From Pachyseris speciosa (lineage: Eukaryota; Cnidaria; Anthozoa; Scleractinia; Pachyseridae), in assembly GCA_016490735.1 (NCBI GenBank), contig JAEMWC010000005.1, positions 1,867,501-1,931,500 of the forward strand: a DNA stretch of 64,000 nt, read 5' to 3'. Position 1 is the stretch's first letter. Every line of letters starts with the position of its first letter. Shown in pieces: positions 55,770-64,000 of the stretch. Position numbers and translations under genes: made by a program. The notes beneath the pieces are model-generated. The model had not been told where the DNA came from and ran no database searches. It saw only the letters and a program-made list of their open reading frames with translations.

Positions 55770-57549
55770 AGATTTTGGATGATGGGGATGAACGAAATCA
55801 ATCTTCAAAGGTAAAACTGTACATTGGTGCAACTTGGTATGTGTGTAAGTTTATGGTAACTTGTACTTGCTTAATCCTTCAAGATCCATATGGAAATGTA
55901 GAAGTGACAACTGCTAAAATAAAAAGAAATGCCTGTTCAGATCTAGTTACATGTTCCATCTGTATGAAATCGTCTGTAGCTGTCATCTTAATTTACATGT
56001 AAAGCTACTGTCAAGGTAGAAAAAGGTGTGCGGCAATAACAGTTACGCTGCAATAACAGTTACGCTGTCTGACCACTTAGAGAGTTGGATGAACATTTTA
56101 ATCTTGCTCAGCGGTACATTGTCCATAGTACAGAATCAAATCTGTTGTGCCTCATGAATAATGTGAGAATCTGATCAATGGGGGACAAATTCTATGCTTG
56201 CACTGTGTATGAAATAGGCGAACTTCAGTGATCCCGACTGTTAAAATAATAAACTAGTGGTTAAAAATGTTACATGTAAATGACTTGGTGTGAAGGTTCT
56301 TTTTCAAGTGCTTTGGTTGCATACATTTTAAGGATTACAGTCGAACCTCGATTACCTGGACCTCGATTATCCGGACTTACTTAGCTGGTCCGATTTTTTT
56401 ATGAAATTATATCCATTAGCCATATTTAAGATCCACAGGAAACCTTTTACCCTTCTAATTAAGTATTGAAACTCTGGTTCAAACTGAATTTGTTTCGCTT
56501 CAAGTCACAAATCTATACGCGTTTTGAGCATACGCGCACCGTATTACTGCAATGCATTTCACTGAGCTTTGATTTTTAGTTTTGGTTCATTAATATTCAT
56601 ATTTTTGATTATGCGGACTATTCAGCTCAGTCCCCACGAGTCCAGATAATCGAGGTTTGACTGTACTCACTTACAAAAATAATTTAACTAATGGTAAACA
56701 CAAGCCTTAATTTAACTCTTTTCTTTAGGTTTAGGAATTATCTGAATATGAAACAGAAAGGTTGGAACATGCACAGGCCAATGAATCGAAACTTCTGAAT
56801 TCAAGATTTGTAAGTACAGCTGTATACTATACTGATATATTGGGGATATTTTGCAATACAGTATGTGGTCTGGTGCCTCTGAGGTCTTGATTTCTAAGTA
56901 AAGTCAAAGCTTTTGTAATGGGTCACTATAAAGAAGCAGAAAACATGTCTAACTGGGGCTGGACACTTACATGTATGGGACTGATGACATTGTTCATAAG
57001 TGAACAGTTGCATTATCAGCCACAGGTGGCTGCTCCCAAGAGCTTGCATAGCTCATTCCAAAGACCACTGAAGAGAGAAAACGCTGCTTTTTGAAATGAT
57101 TGTGTTATGTCTTCATTATTTATGTAGTGTCAATAATATTGCAAGTCTCACTGTTACTTTAACAGTAAGACACAGTCCTCCTTTTTGCTTTGAGAACTTT
57201 ATAATATCTGTGGTCCTCACTGGTCAATTCCTAGAATAAAACCTGTCCTCAGGGGGTTAGAATTTTGCAGTTGACCTGTGAAATACAGCTTTAACATGGA
57301 TGCTTATACAAAACCTGCATAAAACATAAATAACTTAAATACTTTTAGGTTCGTCCTGATGAGTAGTTTCATTGTTTTTGTTAGGTGCCAAGAGACCAAG
57401 CAGTCATTGTTGGATTGCATTACTTAAAGGCGAAAACAGTGGGTTCTGCGAATATGCAGAAACTAAAATCTACATGCATGCAGTTTTGCCTTTCCTCATC
57501 AAGGGATTCCAGAAGAAGATCTCCTGCAGTCTCTTGGGCAGGTGCTTGA
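55770..57549 (+). other. Exon-like series at right of the CACTA-like element
   Basis: Candidate exons: 55,770-55,810 (ends aaag then gtaaaa); 56,735-56,809 (25 codons, ELSEYETERLEHAQANESKL; donor gtaagt); 57,385-57,549 (54 codons plus TGA; acceptor tttttgttag). The last two join in phase 0. The SEYExxRLExxxxNxxxL pattern resembles a short helical motif found near the N-terminus of WDR76-like and several transposon-associated proteins. I infer a spliced protein of unknown function, not a called gene. Confidence 0.35.
56338..56663. mobile_element. pogo/Tigger-type MITE, 326 bp
   Basis: Terminal inverted repeats cagtcgaacctcgatt and (right, reverse complement) cagtcaaacctcgatt, 24 bp with two mismatches, flanked by TA (56,336-56,337; 56,664-56,665). 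The CAGT..ACCTC start and TA duplication are those of pogo-like Tc1/mariner elements. No transposase. Confidence 0.85.
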
Positions 57550-58720
57550 AAACAAAATTGTTAAAAGAAAAACCGATTATGAAATGATAACACACGACAA
57601 TTTGTGCATGTAACCACAACGGTTTAATTTGAGGTTTCAACAGCTTTTATTTTCCTTAGTTTGAAAAACGTTACAAAAATTTAAACCAAGGATAAAATGT
57701 GTTGTTCCAGAAAATATCGATAATCCCCCAAAAGAGGTTTCCTTGGTGCGGACCCTTATTCCCCAACAGCTCCAGAAGTCCCAGGTTAGCTTTGTGCCTT
57801 AAAAAATTTTGTCTTTAAGATTCCCTTCCTCTAGGAATCAGAATTTAATTTCAGACCCTTTTGGGTTGGATTGCATATTTCCTGGAAGCACAACACATCA
57901 AAAAGGAAAAATATATGGATGATTTGTTTGTCGTAAGCGACCATGCGCCGGCCCCAATAATTGGAGTATTTATATCTTAAATAGTAGTTGATGCATACTT
58001 TTATATACCAGTTTGCATTTTACACAGATTTTAATCGATTAATAATCATATGAAACTTTATTTCACTCTCATGTAAATCATTTGGAATTTTTATGGTAGA
58101 AGACAAGGCAATTATTATAATATCACAATTTGTGCTGAACAGACTAGTTTATGAAGGCGAAGTAACACAGGTATTATGTTTATGCAGCAATGTTGTATTG
58201 CATGTTTAAAGCAAGCATTAAGGACATGTACTACCTCACCATCAGTTCTGTTGTGTTGCACAGAAACTGGTTGAACATGAATGTGGTTAGTAATGAAACA
58301 TTGTTAAATGAAGAATAATCCTCGCAGTTGTGTAGTAATTCCAATGAACTTTTGCTTGTGTCACATAGTTTTTTTTACAAAATATTAAATTAGTTGTGAG
58401 GATGCAGAAGTTAAAAATATTTGATGAAACTGGACATTTATTTGTGACAACAGTCAAACCTTTTTAATATTTGTCGGCGGAGAAATTGGAATTCAGGATT
58501 CCTAAAATCTGCATGCACTTTGTTCATATAGTATGGTAGAGTGAATGTAAGGAGTGGTCTCCTGTAAAACATTAACAGAATGAATATTGATGGTTTAAGT
58601 TGTCACAGGCAGAAATTAAGGTTATATTTCCAATGACAGACACAGAAATCTTAGAATCGTAAATGATTGAAAAGGGTGTTACATTATGATCAATGGAATT
58701 ACAATAAAACAATTTATAAA
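57550..58720. other. No gene seen (inside the CACTA-like element)
   Basis: AT-rich. At 58,311-58,336 a lone gaagaataatcctcgcagtt matches the arm of the tRNA-like SINE units at 38.6-39.05 kb; a truncated copy. Confidence 0.45.
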
Positions 58721-58724
58721 GCAG

Positions 58725-59745
58725 CTTTTTAAAGGCTCTTTTACTCGATTTACGTGATTTTTGCAGGATTCCCTGATTCAATTTATATGATATTTACAGG
58801 CTCCCTTATTCCATTTACGTGATATTTACAGGTTACCTTATTCGATTTACGTGATATTTACAGGCCCCCTTATTCCATTTACATGACTTTTACAGGCTCC
58901 TTTATTCGATTTACATGATATTTACAGGCTCCTTTATTCGATTTACATGATATTTACAGGCTCCTTTAGTCGATTTACGTGATATTTACAGGCTCTCTTT
59001 TTTGCATTTACATGATATTTACAGGCTCCCTTATTCGATTTACGTGTTATTTACAGGCTCCTTTATTCGATTTACGTGATATTTACAGGCTCTCTTTTTG
59101 CATTGACATGATATTTAAAGGCTCCCTTATTCGATTTACATGTCATTTACAGGCTCTTTTATTCGATCTACATGATTTTTACAGGCTCCTTTATTCGATT
59201 TACATGATATTTCCAGGCTCCTTTATTCGATTTACGTGATTTTTTGCAGGCTCCCTTTTTCCATTTACATGATATTTACAGGCTCCTTTATTCGATTTAC
59301 ATGTTATTTACAGGCTCCTTTATTCGATTTACATGATATTTACAGGCTCCTTTATTCAATTTACATGACATTTACAGGCTCCTTTATTCCATTTACGTGA
59401 TTTTTCCAGGCTCCCTCTTTCCATTTACATGATATTTACAGGCTCCTTTATTCGATTTACATGATATTTACAGGCTCCTTTATTCGATTTACGTGATTTT
59501 TCCAGGCTCCCTTTTGCCATTTACATGATATTTACAGGCTCCTTTATTCGATTTACATGATATTTACAGGCTCCTTTATACGATTTACATGATATTTACA
59601 GGCTCCCTTTTCCCATTTACATGATATTTACAGGCTCCTTAATTCGATTTACATGATATTTACAGGTTCCCTTACTGGATTTACATGCTATTTACAGGAT
59701 TCTTTATTTCATTTACACGCTATTTACATGGTCCTGTGTCCCTGG
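58725..59745. repeat. Right subterminal array, 32-bp tandem repeat (~30 copies)
   Basis: A regular unit gatttacatgatatttacag plus gctcctttattc. Variants change acatg/acgtg and the ctttattc spacer. Beyond 59,745 units are irregular up to the element's end at 59,938. The unit's tttacatg and atttacagg are the reverse complement of the left array's motif. Confidence 0.9.
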
Positions 59746-60048
59746 GCTGAGAAATTTACAGGATCTGTTCCATAATTTACATGTTTCACCTGAATTATTT
59801 ACATGTTTTTTACAGGATTTGTCAGAACATGTAAATGGGTAAAAATCATGTAAATATTCATTTACAGTATCTTTCTGATCATTTACATGTTATTTACATG
59901 TTTTTTACATACTATGGAAATTTTCAATTTTTCCAGTGCAGGCTGCAATATTTTTAATATTGCAGCCTGTTTGTTTTATGACGCTTAGTATATATGGCTC
60001 TTTTAAAACGGCCTTGTTTTACGCCAAAAAACGCCAATCTTTAAATAC

Positions 60049-60385
60049 CTTAAGAATCCAGCGCCATTTCCTCCGACTGTTTTCAGCGGCCCAGCTTCTT
60101 CCAAATTCTTCCAACTCGGTTGTCCAAATGGACTTCTCACAAAGCGCTCATCTGAAGCAAAATTAAACACCACACATTAATTAACAAAAATGCCATGGCG
60201 CGATTCAATTAAATCATGTATTAAAAGCAGGAAAATTAAACGGGCTAATGAAACTTACCCTCGTTCTCCAAACCACCAGCTTTAGGTGAATTTTCGCCAG
60301 TATTTCGAGTTCGGTTTTGTTGTGTTCTAAAAATCGCCTCTTCATCCTCGTCTGATGTGAAGCTATCGTCGTACACTTCTTTCAT
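60049..60385 (-). CDS. First two exons of an unrecognised spliced gene
   Basis: Exon 1: 60,385-60,259, 42 codons from ATG, acidic start (MKEVYDDSFTSDEDEEAIF), donor gtaagt. Exon 2: 60,151-60,049, acceptor tttgcttcag, donor gtattt; the phase-1 junction creates Asp and the frame stays open through 34 more codons (SPFGQPSWKNLEEAGPL). Consensus splice sites and a preserved frame across the junction are good coding evidence. The next exons would have to lie at or beyond 59,938, within or past the CACTA-like element. Without exon 3 the product cannot be named. If the gene is split by the element it may be a pseudogene. Confidence 0.5.
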
Positions 60386-61003
60386 GTCTGGTCACAACTG
60401 AAGGAAAAAGTTACTCTGCACGTGCAAATACCACGGTATATCTAATTGTCTATTGTTTCGGTATAGTTTCCCGGAAAACAAAGAAGAACAAAGAGATCTA
60501 TTGAAATTATCATTAGTGGCAATTGTTCAGCAAACCAGCTAGTTGGACAACATCACATGCTCAAAAACAAACAACACAAATCAACTATTAAAATCAAAGG
60601 CGTCCTGTAGTAAGCTCGTGGAGTAAGTAAGATACTGTGTCTGGGAAGTGATATAGGAAATTATCAAGCCTATAGAGTGCTTTGAAATGCAGTGTAATAC
60701 AATTTTGTGTTTTACGATTTGATTCGTTTGTATACGTTAGGGAAAGGGAGTTTTGAAACCACTCTAGCAGTAGAGTAGTTTGTTCAAGAAATACTGTAAT
60801 ACCAAGTAACAGTTTACCGTATTTACTCGTGAATAATGCGCACTTTTTTCCTAAGATGTTTTTCATGAAATTTGCGCTGCGTATTATACAAAAGGCTGTT
60901 GTCCATGCCGTTGTTATAATAAACAAGCAAATAACCTATCACAGCTGCTTTTAAATTACCGCCGATAAACTGGCTGGAAAAACCGTGAAAAACCGGCCAG
61001 ATA
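60386..61003. other. Upstream region of the minus-strand gene; no other gene
   Basis: A 110-codon minus-strand frame (60,594-60,926) is unrecognised. At 60,814-60,840 accgtatttactcgtgaata resembles the end of a common animal MITE, without a visible partner end. Confidence 0.35.
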
Positions 61004-61175
61004 TTAAACAACAAATGAATAAAGGGGATTCGTTTCTAAAGAAACTGTGGTGCTGCGTTACCATGTTACCACCAATAGCGTAGCTCCATTTTCTGTATAT
61101 AAACCATACACAACCCACGATTCCTCGATTCGCTCCGACGAAGGGCTAACGCTCGAACGTCAGCTAATCGAATCC

Positions 61176-61206
<31 letters not shown>

Positions 61207-61237
61207 CGTTGATAAACCAAATTTTCGTGTTTCCCTC

Positions 61238-61272
<35 letters not shown>

Positions 61273-61299
61273 GACCCCCTTTATTCATTTGTTGTTTAA
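61004..61299. mobile_element. MITE family M, complete copy with TTAA flanks
   Basis: Flanked by TTAA (61,004-61,007; 61,296-61,299). The terminal inverted repeat of about 50 bp starts acaacaaatgaataaagggg and pairs with cccctttattcatttgttgt. The interior includes ttcctcgattcgctccgacg and the gaagggctaacg block shared with 50,499 and 61,872. Confidence 0.85.
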
Positions 61300-61345
61300 T
61301 CGCTGCGACCATTAACCTCTTGCCTTAGTATTTTTCAATCCACAG

Positions 61346-61432
61346 ATTCCTGACCAGGAGACCGAAGACGAAGATGCCAAGCCTGAAGAAAGTCACCAAG
61401 GAGCTACGCCAGGAAGCTTTTCATTCAATTAA
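61346..61432 (+). CDS. Candidate terminal exon of a plus-strand gene
   Basis: After a good acceptor (tttttcaatccacag) an open frame of 28 codons, acidic and hydrophilic (IPDQETEDEDAKPEESHQGA), ends in TAA. It cannot be linked to an upstream exon within sight, so the call rests on the splice site and composition alone. Confidence 0.3.
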   Translation: MPDQETEDEDAKPEESHQGATPGSFSFN

Positions 61433-61830
61433 TTTATCCCTGTTTTTCACGTTACCATGTTACCACCAATAGGGGAATCCTTGTTTACAATATTTGCCTC
61501 ATTAGCATGAACAATTCAGTTTCTGATGGAGCTACAAATAAATTAGTTCTGAATATTGAAAGGTCGTGGTATGAATAACTCTGCCAGTGAATATGAGCCT
61601 CATGTATTGAATACTTTTTTTGCAACGCGGGTTTAAAAACTCAAAATTTTGCAAAGAATGTATGAGCTCATTAGTGCTTTTGCCACCCAGGAATTTTGCA
61701 GTTTTTGGAAGACAATATCTCCTTGATTACTATACCTAAGGAGTTAAAAATTTCACAATGTATTAAATTTCACTAGCTCTTTAGCTGCCTGCATCTAACA
61801 TGTTTCCTTCTGTAAGCAAAGCCGTATGCA

Positions 61831-61862
<32 letters not shown>

Positions 61863-61871
61863 TGAATCCCA
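61433..61871. other. No gene seen
   Basis: AT-rich. The block gttaccatgttaccaccaat at 61,450 repeats 61,059, inside the MITE to the left. Confidence 0.4.
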
Positions 61872-62092
61872 CTATAGCGTAGCTCCATTTTCTGTATATA
61901 AACCATACACAACCCACAATTCCTCGATTCGCTCCGACGAAGGGCTAACGCTCGAAACGTCAGCCAATCGAATCCCTGTACGGTGGTCAATTTACATTAT
62001 CAATTCCGTTGATAAACCAAGTTTTCGTGTTTCACTCCCCTACCGATGCAGCTTCACAGTTTCTTTAGAAACTAATCCCCTTTATTCATATG
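61872..62092. mobile_element. MITE family M, partial copy
   Basis: Shares tagcgtagctccattttctg through the right terminal repeat (ending aatcccctttattcat) with the copy at 61,004-61,299, but lacks the left terminal repeat. Confidence 0.8.
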
Positions 62093-64000
62093 CTTGAGTT
62101 GTGTTACGTCAAAAACTTGCAGCGCCTTTACCTGCAGTTGGACGTCTGTTTGCACAAATCTATGTACACCACCATGTTGGGCATGGACCAAAGGGATACG
62201 GAAATTGGGGGAGGGGGAGGGGTGGTCAGTCTCAAAAGACTACAAATGAGTTGCTAAAAAAGTCATGTTCTCAACACATTTGTCATTTAGAAGTACACTA
62301 CAAACCACAGTATGTAGCTAGCTATCTTCTTCAACTAGTTGCACAGACTTTTCAAATTAATTGCACTGCCTTGAGTGGATTGGAATTGTTTGAAGAAAGG
62401 GAGATAAAGAATAAGTTAAAATGTCATACAGCTTCCCCTCCCCAAACCAGCAATAATGGATTTCAAGTTACTTACTACCTGTAGCAGTTCCTCCCTTGTG
62501 TACAAAAATAAAGAAAGAAGCAAAAACTAAATCCAGACAGATTGCAAAGACTAAATGAATTTTTCAAAAGTTATTGTGCCTGACTGCTTTACTGAGGAAC
62601 TTTTGTTGCTCTGGTTGTTGTTGTTGTTTGGTAAGTGAATTACAATGCCACAGACTTGAAAATGCAAGACATGATATGACACAGTCCTTGGAGCAGGTCT
62701 GGGTATTTGTATGAGAAAGTTAATGTTTTTCAGGTCTGTTAATTTTGCTGCTGCAGCAAAATAATCTGGTAGTGCCTGATGGGAGTTCTTCAGCTGCAAT
62801 CTCAGTGTCAACATTACCCTTGGGGACAGTTCTCAAACTGCAGATGATTTTCATATTCACATTCAATGTTGCAGTTTCCAAGACCACAGAATCGATCAAC
62901 ACAGCTTGCTCTTGAACTTGTCTGCCTTATCATCCTTTCTGTGTGTTATCACAGCAATTGGTCTTCTCTATATATCCTTAAAAAAAATTATGAGAACATG
63001 ATTATTGTTAGTTCCTGCCTTTCATGCAAATTGTTTACAAAACAGTGTCCATCATCAGTCTAGTGGAGTATCAGTTTATATGAAATTGTATTTTTATTAT
63101 TAACACAAATTCTGACAGTCAAAAGTTAATACATGGTTGCATTCCAGGTCATCATCACTAAACACTGATGATGTATGCATAAAAATGAACTTAATACAAG
63201 ACTATTTCAGTAGAATGACAGTCAAGTGTTTTCAATTTATTCAGTGACCTTCTAGTGAAGAAAAGCAATACTATCAATCTTCATGGTCTGGCGTATATCT
63301 TAATTAAGCATCAACATCTTTTCCCTGTGTATGTCAGACTCTATTTTGGCCAAGTTTTGAAAACGAGCATATTACATATTTGAATGACGAGGCTAAAACA
63401 AATCTTCAAGCAAGTTATACTGTAGTATTATTGCGAGAGAACAGTTAGTTTTGATTTTACAGTTTTGCATCGTAGAATAAAGAGTAGCGAGATAAAAACA
63501 TGACTTTCAGCGATGACATGTCACCATTATCAAATGGAAATTATTGTGAGTTAGGTAGCGTTATATAAAGAACAGTAAGTGGGAAAATACATTTATACAT
63601 GTATTTTTACATACATGTAGTTATTTACATGTATTTTTACATTTATACATGTATTTTTTTGTACCAGCATAACAGTAATAATCAGTAACAGATAATTTGC
63701 AAAGGGCTTAGATATGTAGGTACCAATCAAGTTAATATAAATGTTTAGGTTCCACAGTTGTATGTTTAGGGTTAGTATATCGGCTCACTTCTGAGCATTA
63801 TTCTAGATCTGAAGGCTGTACAGGTCTGTACAACATTAAGAGTATTAGTAATACTTTACCATAAATAAATAATCTTTAACACGAGCTCACATAGAGCTTA
63901 CATCAGATTTATCCCAAAAGGCCACTTTTCGCCGTTCGCTAATCCAAAATATAAAATTTCCTCAATTTTCAAAACTCCTTTGAAAATCAGCTAGTGTACA
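62093..64000. other. No confident gene
   Basis: A 127-codon plus-strand frame (62,101-62,484) with a glycine/arginine patch is unrecognised and may be chance. At 63,585-63,655 there are repeats of acatgtatttttacat, partly palindromic. The last kilobase is AT-rich without frames. Confidence 0.4.

Larger units (their letters stand above)
48272..59938. mobile_element. 11.67-kb CACTA/EnSpm (CMC)-like DNA transposon
   Basis: Left end CACTGGAAAAGTTGAAAATT; right end, read inward on the minus strand, CACTGGAAAAATTGAAAATT (one mismatch in 20). The flanks are CAG at 48,269-48,271 and CAG at 59,939-59,941: a 3-bp duplication, as CACTA elements make. Both ends carry arrays of a tttacatg/atttacag motif, in opposite orientation, like the subterminal repeats to which CACTA proteins bind. 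Just outside each end lies a palindrome of the form ggctgcaatattaaaaatattgcag. No transposase was recognised; exon-like segments are listed separately. Alternative: two unrelated arrays on either side of host DNA. Confidence 0.65.

Noticed and set aside
58979..59239. An 86-residue repetitive protein in the right array
   Set aside because: It is the in-frame reading of the 32-bp tandem repeat; frame changes with indels between units.
58725..59745. CRISPR-like repeat/spacer array
   Set aside because: The 32-bp unit is repeated in full with no unique spacers.
62101..62484. 127-codon protein-coding gene
   Set aside because: No recognisable domain, simple-sequence glycine/arginine patch, and no splice or paralogue support.

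Overview
This is eukaryotic, AT-rich, repeat-dominated DNA. The most likely source is an anthozoan cnidarian, probably a stony coral. That is an inference from the content: decayed intronless class A GPCR copies of a cnidarian-expansion type, L2/CR1-group LINEs, a HARBI1-like transposase, tRNA-like SINE units, TTAA-flanked MITEs, a TTAGGG interstitial telomeric tract, and no bacterial operon structure or rRNA genes. No intact, confidently named host gene is visible.

Left two thirds (1-48,070): the scaffold is a family of segmental duplications. The repeating unit is a minus-strand GPCR copy plus about 1-1.5 kb of its 3' flank. GPCR copies lie at 3,159-3,926 (open through TM6), 16,670-17,493, 22,016-22,177, 26,693-27,067 and 45,485-46,110. 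Flank-only paralogues lie at about 4,880-5,345 and 28,870-29,930. A second duplicated block occurs as three copies (about 12,541-15,471, 19,109-21,515 and 41,229-42,731). Another pair is about 26,693-28,175 with 45,906-48,055, and a fourth pair is about 11,180-12,190 with 39,366-40,380. Because paralogues exist, several insertions can be read against an empty site: the LINE at 5,338-9,777, the TTAA element at 42,732-43,744 and the TA-flanked MITE at 46,207-47,146. Also here are a LINE RT tail (289-1,215), an L2-type LINE (30,342-33,228) with one in-frame TGA, a Harbinger transposase pseudogene (25,517-26,585), a 120-bp minisatellite (23,650-24,416), three TTAA-flanked piggyBac-like elements of about 1 kb, and tRNA-like cores framed by inverted repeats (2,890-3,091; 38,614-39,053).

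Right third (48,269-59,941): an 11.67-kb segment starts CACTGG and ends CCAGTG, is flanked by CAG on both sides, and carries subterminal arrays of a GTAAAT/ATTTAC motif in inverted orientation at its two ends. This is the architecture of a CACTA/EnSpm (CMC) transposon. It carries exon-like pieces with good splice sites but no transposase I can recognise, and it hosts nested foldback and pogo-type elements. To its right (59,942-64,000) are two splice-linked minus-strand exons of an unrecognised gene starting at 60,385, a plus-strand terminal-exon candidate at 61,346-61,432, and two copies of another MITE.

Functionally the window reads as a birth-and-death GPCR neighbourhood that has been duplicated repeatedly and then colonised by mobile elements. 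All coordinates were read by eye; duplication and array ends are approximate to a few tens of bases.
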